Source of the DNA: a bacterium
GTDB taxonomy: Bacteria; SZUA-79; Acidulodesulfobacterales; Acidulodesulfobacteraceae
Direction: 5' to 3'
Assembly: GCA_021800805.1 (NCBI GenBank)
Contig: JAJYYR010000001.1
Span: 124,001 to 188,000, forward strand
DNA: 64,000 nucleotides
Shown piece after piece: positions 1 through 10,921 of the stretch. The notes beneath the pieces were generated by a model. That model was given only the letters and a program-made list of their open reading frames with translations, was not told the DNA's origin and ran no database searches. Each line of letters starts with the position of its first letter. Positions within the stretch are counted from its first letter, which is position 1. A program made the position numbers and the translations under genes.

Positions 1-1329
1 TATGTTTTAAATTTAGAAGAAGATAATGCCGGCGTCGTCATATTAGGTGAGGAATTTTTAGTTAAAGAAGGCGATACCGTAAAAAGAACCGGCAATATAG
101 CCGAAGTACCGGTTGGAATGGGAGTTCTGGGGAGGGTTCTCGACGGTCTTGGGAAACCTATAGACGGAAAAAATCCTATTGAGGCAGATAAATTCTCGGC
201 AATCGAAAAAAAAGCTCCGGGCATAGTTCGAAGAAAAAAAGTTAATGAGCCTTTATATACCGGAATTAAAGTAATCGATGCTTTGATACCGATAGGAAGA
301 GGGCAGAGAGAGCTTATAATAGGCGACAGGCAGACCGGAAAAACCGCGATAGCGATAGATACCATAATGAATCAGAAAGGTTCCGGAGTTTATTGCATAT
401 ATGTAGCGGTGGGACAGAAGCAGTCGAGTATTTCATTTATCTATGACCGTTTAATGAGCGCCGGAGCTATGGAATATACAACGATAATAGCGGCTAACGC
501 GAGCGATCCCGCGGCGCTTCAATACTTTGCTCCATATACGGGGGCGACGATGGGGGAATATTTTAGAGACAACGGTATGCACTGCCTTATAATATACGAT
601 GATTTATCGAAACACGCGGTTGCATACAGGGAACTTTCACTGCTTCTCAGAAGACCGCCGGGCAGAGAAGCATATCCCGGAGATGTTTTTTATCTACATT
701 CAAGACTTTTGGAAAGGGCGGCTAAATTAAACGATGCGCAAGGCGGGGGGTCGCTGACGGCTCTGCCTATTGTAGAAACTCAGGCAGGCGACGTCTCTGC
801 ATATATTCCTACCAATGTTATATCTATTACGGACGGGCAGATATTTCTAGAAACCGACTTATTTTATGCAGGGGTCAGGCCTGCCGTAAATGCGGGTCTT
901 TCCGTATCAAGGGTGGGAGGCGATGCCCAAATTAAAGCTATGAAGCAGGTTTCGGGCGGTTTAAGGCTTTCTTTAGCTCAATACAGAGAATTGGCGGCAT
1001 TTTCACAGTTCGGAGCAGACCTCGATAAAACTACCCAAGAAATGCTTGCCCGCGGCAGAATGATGTCCGAGCTCCTTAAGCAGGGTCAGTATGACCCGAT
1101 GCCTATAGAGAAAGAGGTTGTAATATTGTATGCGGCTAACAACGGCTATTTGCGTGAATATACCCTGTCTTCGATAAAAAAATACGAAAAAGAACTTTTG
1201 TCGTATATCGAAAATAATAATCCGGAGATATATTCAGGCATCAGAGAAAAAAAGGTTATCGACGACGATCTTAAATTAAGCCTTGCTGCCGTATTGGATA
1301 AATTTAAGAAGATTTTTATAGAAGAATGA
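1..1329 (+). CDS. atpA: ATP synthase F1 subunit alpha (5' end cut by window)
   Basis: Alpha subunit of the F1 head, which binds nucleotide non-catalytically and forms the alpha3beta3 ring with AtpD on the cytoplasmic side of the membrane. The frame is open from base 1, so the ATG at 118 is internal. The first visible residues ([11 protein letters not shown]) match the region about 65-70 residues into the family, so only the N-terminal beta-barrel is partly lost. The P-loop GDRQTGKT and the arginine-finger segment [10 protein letters not shown] are present, and the C-terminus is complete. First of four consecutive ATP synthase genes, 18 bases before atpG. Confidence 0.97.
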   Translation, partial: YVLNLEEDNAGVVILGEEFLVKEGDTVKRTGNIAEVPVGMGVLGRVLDGLGKPIDGKNPIEADKFSAIEKKAPGIVRRKKVNEPLYTGIKVIDALIPIGRGQRELIIGDRQTGKTAIAIDTIMNQKGSGVYCIYVAVGQKQSSISFIYDRLMSAGAMEYTTIIAANASDPAALQYFAPYTGATMGEYFRDNGMHCLIIYDDLSKHAVAYRELSLLLRRPPGREAYPGDVFYLHSRLLERAAKLNDAQGGGSLTALPIVETQAGDVSAYIPTNVISITDGQIFLETDLFYAGVRPAVNAGLSVSRVGGDAQIKAMKQVSGGLRLSLAQYRELAAFSQFGADLDKTTQEMLARGRMMSELLKQGQYDPMPIEKEVVILYAANNGYLREYTLSSIKKYEKELLSYIENNNPEIYSGIREKKVIDDDLKLSLAAVLDKFKKIFIEE

Positions 1330-1347
1330 TAACGATAAAAATATATT

Positions 1348-2235
1348 ATGCCGAATTTAAAATTCATAAAAAGAAAGATTTCGAGTATTAAAAATACTAA
1401 GCAAATAACGAAAGCTATGAAAATGGTGGCGGGTTCTAAACTAAAACGGAACCAGTCCGCTATGAACGAGTTCAGGTCATATGCTCATACCTATGACGGC
1501 GTCATTAAAAATATTTCCGATAATACGGTATTGTATTCCCATTCTTTTTTCGGGAAAATATTAAATAAAATAGAAGGCGGCAACGGCAATATCGGTATAA
1601 TAATAATTTCTACGGATAGAGGGCTTTGCGGTTCTTTCAATATGAATCTATTTAAACTTTTCTATGAGGAATTAAAAATTAAAGGATTAAATTCAAGCAG
1701 GGTAAAGTTATATATTCTCGGCAAGAAAGCTTTTGATTTTTTTAAAAAAACCAACTATGACGTCATATTTAGCAAATTTTTTTCCGAAGCGGATTCGCTT
1801 ATAAATCTTTCCGGTCTATTGGCTGATGATATTTCAAAAGATTTTATAGAAAATAAAATCATGGAAATTTATATAATATCTAATATTTATATTTCAACCC
1901 TTCATCAAAAAGCCCACATTGAAAAAATTTTACCTTTTGAAACTAAAGCCGCCGGCGAAAATAAAAATAGCGGGGGATATTTGGTAGAACCGGTTGATTA
2001 TGAAGAAGAAATCATAGACAAAATTTTTAAAGATTATATACAAACTAAAATATATTTTAAAATTTTGGAGTCTTTTGCCGGCGAACAGGCTTCAAGAATG
2101 AATGCAATGGATAACGCGACAAGAAACGCGGAGAAGCTTATAAATAAATTAACCGTGTCTTATAATAAAGCAAGGCAGGCGGCTGTTACGCTCGAAATTT
2201 TAGATATTATAAACGGCGTGAATGCAATAAAATAA
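1348..2235 (+). CDS. atpG: ATP synthase F1 subunit gamma
   Basis: Central rotor shaft of F1F0 ATP synthase, coupling proton flow to catalysis. At 295 residues it has normal family length. The N-terminal coiled-coil helix signature is visible (SIKNTKQITKAMKMVA), as is the conserved C-terminal helix with ASRMNAMDNATRNA. It lies between atpA and atpD in the usual order. The ribosome-binding site before the ATG is weak, consistent with coupling to upstream translation. Nothing unusual was seen. Confidence 0.97.
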   Translation: MPNLKFIKRKISSIKNTKQITKAMKMVAGSKLKRNQSAMNEFRSYAHTYDGVIKNISDNTVLYSHSFFGKILNKIEGGNGNIGIIIISTDRGLCGSFNMNLFKLFYEELKIKGLNSSRVKLYILGKKAFDFFKKTNYDVIFSKFFSEADSLINLSGLLADDISKDFIENKIMEIYIISNIYISTLHQKAHIEKILPFETKAAGENKNSGGYLVEPVDYEEEIIDKIFKDYIQTKIYFKILESFAGEQASRMNAMDNATRNAEKLINKLTVSYNKARQAAVTLEILDIINGVNAIK

Positions 2236-2254
2236 ATTTTTCGGAGGATATTAA

Positions 2255-3664
<1,410 letters not shown>

Positions 3665-3910
3665 ATGCCGCTTAAATTAAAAGTAGTAAATAAAAAAGGA
3701 TTAATTTTTGATGGAGAAGTGGATTTTTGCGAAATCCCTACAGAGGCGGGTATAGAAGGAGTTATGCCTAAACATGTAAATTTTATCGCTAATCTGACTT
3801 TGGGGAAAATAAAGTATAAAATCGATAGAAAAGAAAATGAAATTGATGCGGCATCGGGAGGGTTTGTAGAAGTCAGCGGCGACAATGTAAACATTCTGCT
3901 TAATTCCTGA
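3665..3910 (+). CDS. atpC: ATP synthase F1 subunit epsilon, short form
   Basis: Epsilon subunit of the rotor stalk. Its 81 residues cover only the N-terminal beta-sandwich domain (EIPTEAGIEGVMPKHVNF, then a GGFVEVSGDNVNIL-type end). The usual family length is about 130-140 residues because a C-terminal two-helix domain follows, and here the stop comes right after the sandwich. Short epsilons occur in some lineages (for example Chlorobium), so this may be natural. The start abuts the atpD stop, so translation is probably coupled. Loss of the helical domain would remove epsilon-type inhibition of ATP hydrolysis (inference). Confidence 0.9.
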   Translation: MPLKLKVVNKKGLIFDGEVDFCEIPTEAGIEGVMPKHVNFIANLTLGKIKYKIDRKENEIDAASGGFVEVSGDNVNILLNS

Positions 3911-3982
3911 TTGATATTTAGTTTTAAAAATATTAATATAAGAAAAAAATAAAATAATTAAATTATATATAATTTTAAAAAA

Positions 3983-5248
3983 ATGATAGACATTAAACTT
4001 ATTAGAGAACAGAGAGAATACGTCAAGAAGGAGATGGAAAAACTTTTCGTTCCGGTTCCCATAGACGAAATTTTTGAACTCGACGAATCCAAAAGGAAAC
4101 TTTTATACGATTCCGAGTGTTTGAGGAACACAAGAAAAACCCTTTCTAAAGAAATAGCTTCGGAAAAGGACGGGAAAATAATTTCTGCAAAAAAAGAAGA
4201 AGTAAACAAGGTAAACGAATTAATTAAAATTCAGGAAGACGAATTAAGTGCTATAGAAGAAAGACTAAATTCGTTAATGCTTAATGTTCCAAATCTACCG
4301 GACTCCGATGTTCCGATATGCGAAGACGAAACAGGAAACGTGGCGGTTTCATATTTCAACGAAAAGAAAAAATTTAATTTTGAACCTAAAACTCATTATG
4401 AAATCGGGCAAAAAAGAGATTTAATAGATTTTGAAAGAGGAGTTAAAATTTCAGGCACCCGGTTTTATATTTTAAAAAAAGGACTTGCAAAACTTCAGAG
4501 GTCGCTTATTAATTTTATGCTCGATGTTCATATAACTTATCATGATTACGAAGAAATATATCCGCCTTTTATGGTTAACGAAGAATGTTTGGTAGGTACC
4601 GGTCAACTTCCTAAATTTTCGGATAATTTATATAAAGATGAAGATTCGGGAATGTGGTTTGTTCCGACTGCCGAGGTTCCGGTTACTAATATGTACAGAA
4701 ACGAAGTGTTTACCATAGATGAACTTCCCATAAAACATGCGGCTTATACCGCCTGCTTTAGAAAAGAAAGGCTGTCTGCCGGCAAAGACACGAAAGGAAT
4801 AAAAAGAGGACACCAATTCGATAAGGTAGAGCTTGTAAAGATTACTACTCCCGAAACTGCAAAAGAAGAATTATCAAGCCTTATAGCAGATGCGCAGGAT
4901 ATATTAAACAGGCTCGATATTCCCCATAGGCTTGTCAGGATATGTACCGGCGATTTAAGTTTTACCGCAAGCGAAAAATTCGACATCGAAGTTTACGCCC
5001 CCGGAATAAACGAATGGCTGGAAGTAAGTTCGTGTTCCAATTTCGGTTCTTTTCAGGCAAGAAGGGCTAATATAAAATTTAAAAGGGATAAAAATTCAAA
5101 AGCCGAGTTTGCCGCTACGCTGAACGGTTCGGGGCTTGCCCTTCCAAGGGTTATGATTGCGATAATAGAAAATTACCAGACCGAAGACGGTTATATAAAA
5201 ATTCCGGATGCTTTAAAACCTTATTTTGCAACGGAAGAGTTCATTTAA
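3983..5248 (+). CDS. serS: Serine--tRNA ligase
   Basis: Class II aminoacyl-tRNA synthetase charging tRNA-Ser in the cytoplasm. It has 421 residues. The first ~110 form the long antiparallel coiled-coil that binds the tRNA extra arm (rich in K/E, MIDIKLIREQREYVKKEM). Class II motif 2 is seen as FRKERLSAGKDTKGIKRGHQF-like sequence, and motif 3 as NGSGLALPRVMIAIIENYQ. A 72-base AT-rich gap separates it from atpC, and it is followed 3 bases later by ftsK. Confidence 0.97.
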   Translation: MIDIKLIREQREYVKKEMEKLFVPVPIDEIFELDESKRKLLYDSECLRNTRKTLSKEIASEKDGKIISAKKEEVNKVNELIKIQEDELSAIEERLNSLMLNVPNLPDSDVPICEDETGNVAVSYFNEKKKFNFEPKTHYEIGQKRDLIDFERGVKISGTRFYILKKGLAKLQRSLINFMLDVHITYHDYEEIYPPFMVNEECLVGTGQLPKFSDNLYKDEDSGMWFVPTAEVPVTNMYRNEVFTIDELPIKHAAYTACFRKERLSAGKDTKGIKRGHQFDKVELVKITTPETAKEELSSLIADAQDILNRLDIPHRLVRICTGDLSFTASEKFDIEVYAPGINEWLEVSSCSNFGSFQARRANIKFKRDKNSKAEFAATLNGSGLALPRVMIAIIENYQTEDGYIKIPDALKPYFATEEFI

Positions 5249-5251
5249 ATT

Positions 5252-7450
5252 ATGTCAAGCCATAAAAGGATAATATGGGGAATATTAATTATACTTTTTT
5301 CCGTGTATTTCCTGCTATCCCTTTATTCATATAATATACTACAGCAAACCTTCAATTCATATTCGATTTCGACGGTTCATAAAACAAATTTAGGCGGGGT
5401 TTTCGGCGGTATTTTATCGAATTATTTATTAACGATATTCGGGTTGGTATCTTTCCCGATAATCCTTTTTATATTGTTGGCGGGCGTTGTTTTAATACTG
5501 AACAAGCCCTTAATTAAAAGATTTTATGCAGGAATCTTAATTGCGCTCCTTGCCTTATCTATTTTTTTATACCGCCTATTTCCTAAAATTTCATACCACG
5601 GCTTTATTATATCGGGCGGAGGACTAATAGGCAGAGGAGTTTACGACGGTCTTATCAAGTTTTTCGGCGAAGCCGGAACTATAATAATAACCATTTTGCT
5701 TTTTCTTTCCTCGTTTTATATTTTTTTTAAAAAAATTAATCACGAACGCGTCGCCGAATATTTTAATTATATTTATAATTTATCTAAAATAGATATAAGA
5801 AAAATTAAATGGTTAAATCTTCGTTTTCCGTTTATTAAGGCGGCAGGTTTTTTATCTTCGTTAAAATTAAGGTTTGAAAAAAGGAAAGGACTTAAAAAAA
5901 GAAAAAAAAGTTTTGTTTTAAATAAAGAATTATTTGGAGGAACGAGAGAAGAACTTATAAGCGATTTAGAAAAAAAAGAAGAAACCGAAGTCGTAAACAG
6001 CGAACCCATAATTGAAAAGGCCGGTACATTCGATTTTATCGACGATAGAGATTCAAAAATACCGCTGATTTCGTTAATAAACAATGAAACGGCGGCAAAA
6101 GATATTCAAAAACCGGATAAATTATCTCTATTAGGAAATGCGACGTTAATAGAAAAAAAACTTATGGATTTCGGGGTTAAAGGAAAAGTTACGGGAATAA
6201 ACCCCGGTCCTATTATAACTATGTATGAATTCGAACCGGCAAGCGGAGTCAAAATAGGAAGAATTCTATCGCTTTCGGAGGACCTTACGATGGCATTAAA
6301 ATCGAAACCCGTCAGAATAACCGGAGTTATAGAAGGCAAGTCGGCCGTCGGCATCGAAGTTCCTAATAATAAAAGGGAAACCGTTTTCTTTTCGGAAATT
6401 TCGAATTCAAAAGATTTCGTGGATTCAAAATCTTTGCTTACGATAATTCTCGGAAAAAATACCACGGGGGGCAGCGTGCTTTTCGACATCGCAAAAGCGC
6501 CGCATCTATTAATCGCAGGAGCAACAGGAGCGGGAAAAAGCGTTTTTATAAACACCTTAATAATGAGCCTTCTTTTTAAAGCAAGCTATGAAGAGCTGAA
6601 TTTTTTAATGATAGACCCTAAAAGATTGGAATTGACGCCATTTGAAAACCTGCCCCATTTAATAAGCGACGTAATTTACGATGCAAAGAAAGCAGGCATT
6701 GCTCTTAAATGGGCGGTTTCCGAAATGGAAGGGAGATATAAAAAGATGCAGGCAGAAGGCGTTAAGAATATAGAACAGTTTAACGAAAAGTATAAAAAGC
6801 AGGGTTTAAAGCCTATGCCTTATTTAGTAATTATAATAGACGAATTAAGCGATCTAATGCTTACAAGCCCCAAAGACGTCGAAACTTCTATAATAAGGCT
6901 TTCTCAGATGGCGCGCGCCGCCGGTATTCATCTTGTAATTGCTACCCAAAGACCTTCCGTTAACGTCGTAACCGGAGTTATTAAGGCAAATATGCCGTCG
7001 CGCTTATCTTTTTTAGTTTCGTCCAAAGTGGATTCTAGAACTATACTCGATTCCAACGGCGCAGAGGAACTACTCGGGAACGGAGATATGCTTTTTATGC
7101 CGCCGGGTCAAAGCAGGCTTGAAAGAATTCATGGTTCCTATGTTTCCGAAGAAGAAATTAAAAAGATATTGAATTTCATAAACGAAAAGAATTTTCCGTC
7201 CCAAAAAAATGAATTATTAATAAATGAGTTTGACAATACGGGTAATTTTGATAGAATAATTACGGACGATGCAGACGACGAAATATATAATGAAGTGTTA
7301 AATCTGGTTCAGTCCTCGGATGACGGCGAAAATATTTCAATATCTTATGTCCAGAGAAGATTTAGGATAGGCTTTAACAGGGCGGCAAGAATAATAGAAA
7401 AAATGCAAAATGAAGGAATTTTAATAAAAAAGAGGAGAGCAGGGAAATGA
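5252..7450 (+). CDS. ftsK: DNA translocase FtsK/SpoIIIE
   Basis: Septum-located ATP-driven DNA pump that clears chromosome termini during division. The 732 residues contain about four N-terminal membrane segments (residues ~7-165), a short charged linker (~175-290), then the RecA-like motor with Walker A GATGAGKS near residue 425 and Walker B YLVIIIDELSDLM. The C-terminal gamma winged helix (SISYVQRRFRIGFNRAARI) reads orienting DNA motifs. The linker is short compared with E. coli FtsK and closer to SpoIIIE/SftA-sized proteins. It overlaps lolA by four bases (ATGA). Confidence 0.96.
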   Translation: MSSHKRIIWGILIILFSVYFLLSLYSYNILQQTFNSYSISTVHKTNLGGVFGGILSNYLLTIFGLVSFPIILFILLAGVVLILNKPLIKRFYAGILIALLALSIFLYRLFPKISYHGFIISGGGLIGRGVYDGLIKFFGEAGTIIITILLFLSSFYIFFKKINHERVAEYFNYIYNLSKIDIRKIKWLNLRFPFIKAAGFLSSLKLRFEKRKGLKKRKKSFVLNKELFGGTREELISDLEKKEETEVVNSEPIIEKAGTFDFIDDRDSKIPLISLINNETAAKDIQKPDKLSLLGNATLIEKKLMDFGVKGKVTGINPGPIITMYEFEPASGVKIGRILSLSEDLTMALKSKPVRITGVIEGKSAVGIEVPNNKRETVFFSEISNSKDFVDSKSLLTIILGKNTTGGSVLFDIAKAPHLLIAGATGAGKSVFINTLIMSLLFKASYEELNFLMIDPKRLELTPFENLPHLISDVIYDAKKAGIALKWAVSEMEGRYKKMQAEGVKNIEQFNEKYKKQGLKPMPYLVIIIDELSDLMLTSPKDVETSIIRLSQMARAAGIHLVIATQRPSVNVVTGVIKANMPSRLSFLVSSKVDSRTILDSNGAEELLGNGDMLFMPPGQSRLERIHGSYVSEEEIKKILNFINEKNFPSQKNELLINEFDNTGNFDRIITDDADDEIYNEVLNLVQSSDDGENISISYVQRRFRIGFNRAARIIEKMQNEGILIKKRRAGK

Positions 7451-8109
7451 AAATAAAATATTCAAGAATATACGCTTTGTTTTTAATTTTGTCTTTTTTC
7501 GTTTTAATATCTTTTACGGCTAAATCTTACGGCATATCCAATAATATTATAAATAAAATTGAAGCAAGATATAAAAACATTTATTCAATAAGAGCTAATT
7601 TTTATCAAAAAGAAATTATGCCGGGATATTCACAAAATATGGCCTTTAAAGGTCTTTTTTATTATGAACGCAATAAGGGTATGACATGGGTTTACGAATA
7701 TCCGTTTAACAAACGACAGATTTTGAAAAAAGACAGACTTTATATCGTAAATAATCGGATTAAAAAGGTGACCGTAGTAAACGTGGGAAGAGAAAGGGGC
7801 GGATTTCCGCCTAATATCATAAAGGTTATCGGTAGTTTGACCAAATATTTTATTGTTAAAAATATTTCTAAAAATTTAGTTTCAGGGGAAATAGTTCTTA
7901 AGTTGAAGCCGATAACGATGCAGAGGGCAAAAGAAATTTACGTCGGTTTTGACGCGAATAATCTTGATATAAAATCCCTTAAGATAATTACATATCAAGG
8001 ACAGATAATAAATTTTATATATAAAAACGTTAAATTTAATAGTCGTATTAGCGGCAAGATTTTTAACATTAATTTTCCTTCGTATTATAAAATAATAAAA
8101 GAAAATTAA
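7447..8109 (+). CDS. lolA: Outer-membrane lipoprotein carrier protein LolA-like
   Basis: Periplasmic chaperone that ferries lipoproteins from LolCDE to the outer membrane. It has 220 residues with an N-terminal signal/anchor (hydrophobic stretch ~9-25). LolA features follow: an early YKNIYSIRANFYQKE helix-strand, then GLFYYERNKGMTWVYEYP and later strands of a half-barrel. The ATG overlaps the ftsK stop (ATGA), so the two are translationally coupled, a common ftsK-lolA order in proteobacteria. Its presence argues for a double-membrane cell. Sequence similarity is family-level only. Confidence 0.88.
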   Translation: MKIKYSRIYALFLILSFFVLISFTAKSYGISNNIINKIEARYKNIYSIRANFYQKEIMPGYSQNMAFKGLFYYERNKGMTWVYEYPFNKRQILKKDRLYIVNNRIKKVTVVNVGRERGGFPPNIIKVIGSLTKYFIVKNISKNLVSGEIVLKLKPITMQRAKEIYVGFDANNLDIKSLKIITYQGQIINFIYKNVKFNSRISGKIFNINFPSYYKIIKEN

Positions 8110-8130
8110 TCAATGTAAACGGAGATAAAA

Positions 8131-8616
8131 ATGCCTTCTTTCGATATAGTATCCAAAGCAGACCTTCAAGAGGTGGATAACGCAATAAATCAAACGGTGA
8201 AAGAAATAACGGGCAGATATGATTTTAAAGGGACTAAGAGCGAAATAAAAAGACAGGATAATATTCTTACTCTGCTTGGCGACGACGATTATAAGCTTAC
8301 CGCCTTAATAGATATACTTAAAGGAAAACTTATAAAACGGGGGGTTTCGATAAAATTTCTGGATTTTAAAAAAAAGGAAGAGGCGTCGAAAGGAATGATG
8401 CGCCAGGAGGTAGAAATTAAAGAAGGCGTTGACAAAGAGTCCTCAAAAAAAATAATTCAGGAAATAAAAAAAATAGCGCCTAAGGCAGGCGTAGAGAATC
8501 TTAAAGATCATTTAAGGGTTAATTCCAAATCAAAAGACGAACTTCAAAGCATAATCTCACATTTGAAAGCTTTTCCTTTAAACATAGAGCTTGTTTATAT
8601 AAATTTCAGGGATTAA
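8131..8616 (+). CDS. yajQ: YajQ-family nucleotide / cyclic-di-GMP-binding protein
   Basis: Small cytoplasmic two-domain protein. In Xanthomonas a homologue binds cyclic di-GMP and acts with a transcription factor. The 161 residues begin with the hallmark MPSFDIVSKADLQEVDNAI and contain GRYDFKGTKSEI and the C-terminal IISHLKAFPLNIELVYINFRD. It follows lolA by 21 bases and probably closes the serS-ftsK-lolA unit. The exact role in this organism is unknown. Confidence 0.95.
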   Translation: MPSFDIVSKADLQEVDNAINQTVKEITGRYDFKGTKSEIKRQDNILTLLGDDDYKLTALIDILKGKLIKRGVSIKFLDFKKKEEASKGMMRQEVEIKEGVDKESSKKIIQEIKKIAPKAGVENLKDHLRVNSKSKDELQSIISHLKAFPLNIELVYINFRD

Positions 8617-8724
8617 ATTAAAATGTTGCTTATTCTTTAGGCATTAATTTTTTTTATTGCTAATTTTTTATGCAAAAGATATAAATAATTTATGGTTTTA
8701 TCAAGTTATATATTAAATAATTAT

Positions 8725-8740
8725 TGGCATATTTATTGCT
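8725..8740 (+). promoter_or_regulatory. Sigma-54 (RpoN) promoter of glnB-glnA
   Basis: TTGGCAT-ATTTA-TTGCT matches the -24/-12 consensus TGGCAC-N5-TTGCW with one mismatch. GG (8726-8727) and GC (8738-8739) are separated by exactly 10 bases, the strict sigma-54 spacing. The predicted start near 8750 gives a leader of about 14 bases containing the GGAGGA ribosome-binding site. Sigma-54 control by NtrC is established for glnA operons. No clear NtrC site was identified upstream. Confidence 0.8.
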
Positions 8741-8745
8741 TTTAA

Positions 8746-9102
<357 letters not shown>

Positions 9103-9178
9103 AAAAACGGACGCTATTAAGCGCTTTTATATTTATAAATTTAATAAATCTTAATTTTTAAATTTTTTTGGAGGAGAA

Positions 9179-10591
9179 ATGACGGAAAATGAAGTAATGC
9201 AGTTTATCAAAGAACAGGAGGTTCAATTCATCGATGTTAAGTTTTGCGACCTCTTGGGAACATGGCAGCATTTTACGGTTCCAGTAAGCGAAATCTCAAA
9301 AGATACGTTTAAAGAAGGTTTTGGATTTGACGGTTCAAGCATAAGAGGATGGCAGGCGATCGATGCATCCGATATGCTTATTATACCTGATGCATCTACT
9401 GCCGTCGTAGATAATTTTATAGAGGCAAAAACATTATCTTTAATATGTAATATTAAAGACCCCATTACGGGAAAATTTTACGATAGGGATCCCCGCTATA
9501 TAGCGCAGAAAGCCGAAAAATATTTAAAATCCACCGGTATTGCCGATACGGCTTACTTTGGTCCCGAAGCCGAGTTTTTTATTTTTGACGACATAAGATA
9601 CGACCAGACTTCAAACAGCGGTTATTATTATATCGATTCGGAGGAAGGCACTTGGAATACCGGAAGAGACGAAATGCCTAATCTGGGTCATAAGCCGCGG
9701 CATAAAGAGGGCTATTTTCCCGCTTCCCCTATAGATACCCAGACCGATATTAGAAATGAAATGGCTTTGGAACTTCAAAACGTAGGAATAAGGGTAGAAG
9801 CCGCTCATCACGAGGTCGCCACGGGCGGTCAGGCTGAAATCGATATGAGATTCGATTCTTTAACCGCTATGGGCGATAATTTTATGTGGTTTAAATATAT
9901 AATCAAAAATGTTGCAAGAAGATACGACAAGACCGCTACTTTTATGCCTAAGCCGCTTTTCGGCGATAACGGATCCGGTATGCATGTCCATCAGTCGTTA
10001 TGGAAAAACGGTCAGCCGCTTTTCGCGGGAAAGGGTTACGCGGGTCTGTCGGAAATGGGACTTTATTATATCGGCGGAATATTAAAACACGCAAAAGCAT
10101 TATGCGCATTTACCAACGCAACGACAAACTCTTACAAAAGATTGGTTCCGGGTTTCGAAGCCCCCGTTAACTTTGTTTATTCTTCGAGAAACAGAAGCGC
10201 TGCAGTAAGAATTCCTATGTATTCTACTTCTCCGAAGGCAAAAAGAATCGAATATAGAACGCCCGATCCTACCGCAAACGGATATATTGCTTTTGCGGCA
10301 TTGCTTATGGCAGGATTAGACGGAATTAAAAATAAAATAAAGCCGGGTAATCCAGTAGATAAAGACCTGTTTACTTTGTCCAAGAAAGAACTTAAGAATA
10401 TTCCGGTTGCTCCGGGTTCGCTCGAAGATGCCTTGAAAGAGCTTGAAAAAGATCATAAATTTTTGCTTGAAGGCGGAGTATTTACCGAAGACTTGATACA
10501 GACTTGGATTGAACGCAAAATGGAAAACGACGTAAATCCAGTCCGTATGAGACCGGTTCCTTATGAATTTGCGCTGTATTACGATGTTTAA
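9179..10591 (+). CDS. glnA: Glutamine synthetase type I
   Basis: Makes glutamine from glutamate, ammonia and ATP as a cytoplasmic dodecamer. The 470 residues have normal GSI length, with signature [12 protein letters not shown], metal/ATP segment [16 protein letters not shown], and [12 protein letters not shown] plus the loop [18 protein letters not shown] segment near the C-terminus aligns with the E. coli adenylylation loop (DKNLYDLP), but here reads DKDLFTLS: residue 398 is Phe (codon TTT, 10370-10372) in place of the modified Tyr397. Direct control by GlnE adenylylation is therefore unlikely (inference). Probably co-transcribed with glnB; strong GGAGGAG ribosome site. Confidence 0.97.
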   Translation: MTENEVMQFIKEQEVQFIDVKFCDLLGTWQHFTVPVSEISKDTFKEGFGFDGSSIRGWQAIDASDMLIIPDASTAVVDNFIEAKTLSLICNIKDPITGKFYDRDPRYIAQKAEKYLKSTGIADTAYFGPEAEFFIFDDIRYDQTSNSGYYYIDSEEGTWNTGRDEMPNLGHKPRHKEGYFPASPIDTQTDIRNEMALELQNVGIRVEAAHHEVATGGQAEIDMRFDSLTAMGDNFMWFKYIIKNVARRYDKTATFMPKPLFGDNGSGMHVHQSLWKNGQPLFAGKGYAGLSEMGLYYIGGILKHAKALCAFTNATTNSYKRLVPGFEAPVNFVYSSRNRSAAVRIPMYSTSPKAKRIEYRTPDPTANGYIAFAALLMAGLDGIKNKIKPGNPVDKDLFTLSKKELKNIPVAPGSLEDALKELEKDHKFLLEGGVFTEDLIQTWIERKMENDVNPVRMRPVPYEFALYYDV

Positions 10592-10921
10592 ATTTAAATT
10601 ATAATTTTCGTTTATTTATTACCTTTTATTTTACCGGATTTTCGCCCTCGAGGGCGAAAATCCGGATATCCCCGCAAAGCAATCTCAACCGCATCCGTAT
10701 AATTTAAAAAATTATTAAATTAAAATTATGATATACTCAATATATTATATATTTTATAAAAAACTAAATTAATTCTATTAGAAATTATTTATTTATGTAT
10801 ATTAACTGAGTAATTACGGGAGTCAGGTCGGCTTCCCCATAAGAAAATTTTCCGGTTTATTATCCGTTTTTGCATTTGTACCAAAAATGCAATTTAAATG
10901 AACTAATCGGAGAAATAACTT
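10592..10921 (+). other. Intergenic region after glnA
   Basis: 330 bases without a convincing gene. It holds a perfect 32-base palindrome at 10634-10665, an extended -10-like TGATATACT at 10729-10737, and a small hairpin (TGCATTT, 10871-10877, with AAATGCA, 10885-10891) about 30 bases before the next start codon. The remainder is AT-rich with no recognisable signal. A putative promoter for the downstream exporter gene is likely within it. Confidence 0.6.
10634..10665. terminator. Perfect 32-base palindrome, probable glnA terminator
   Basis: Arms CCGGATTTTCGCCCTC and GAGGGCGAAAATCCGG are exact reverse complements with no spacer. It begins 43 bases after the glnA stop. The GC-rich core would make a very stable hairpin. 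There is no clear T-run on either side, so Rho-independent termination is plausible but not textbook. A symmetrical protein-binding site is the alternative. Confidence 0.55.

Noticed and set aside
6106..6555. 149-residue open frame on the minus strand inside ftsK
   Set aside because: It lies wholly inside a well-supported FtsK motor domain, has no ribosome site and no family features.
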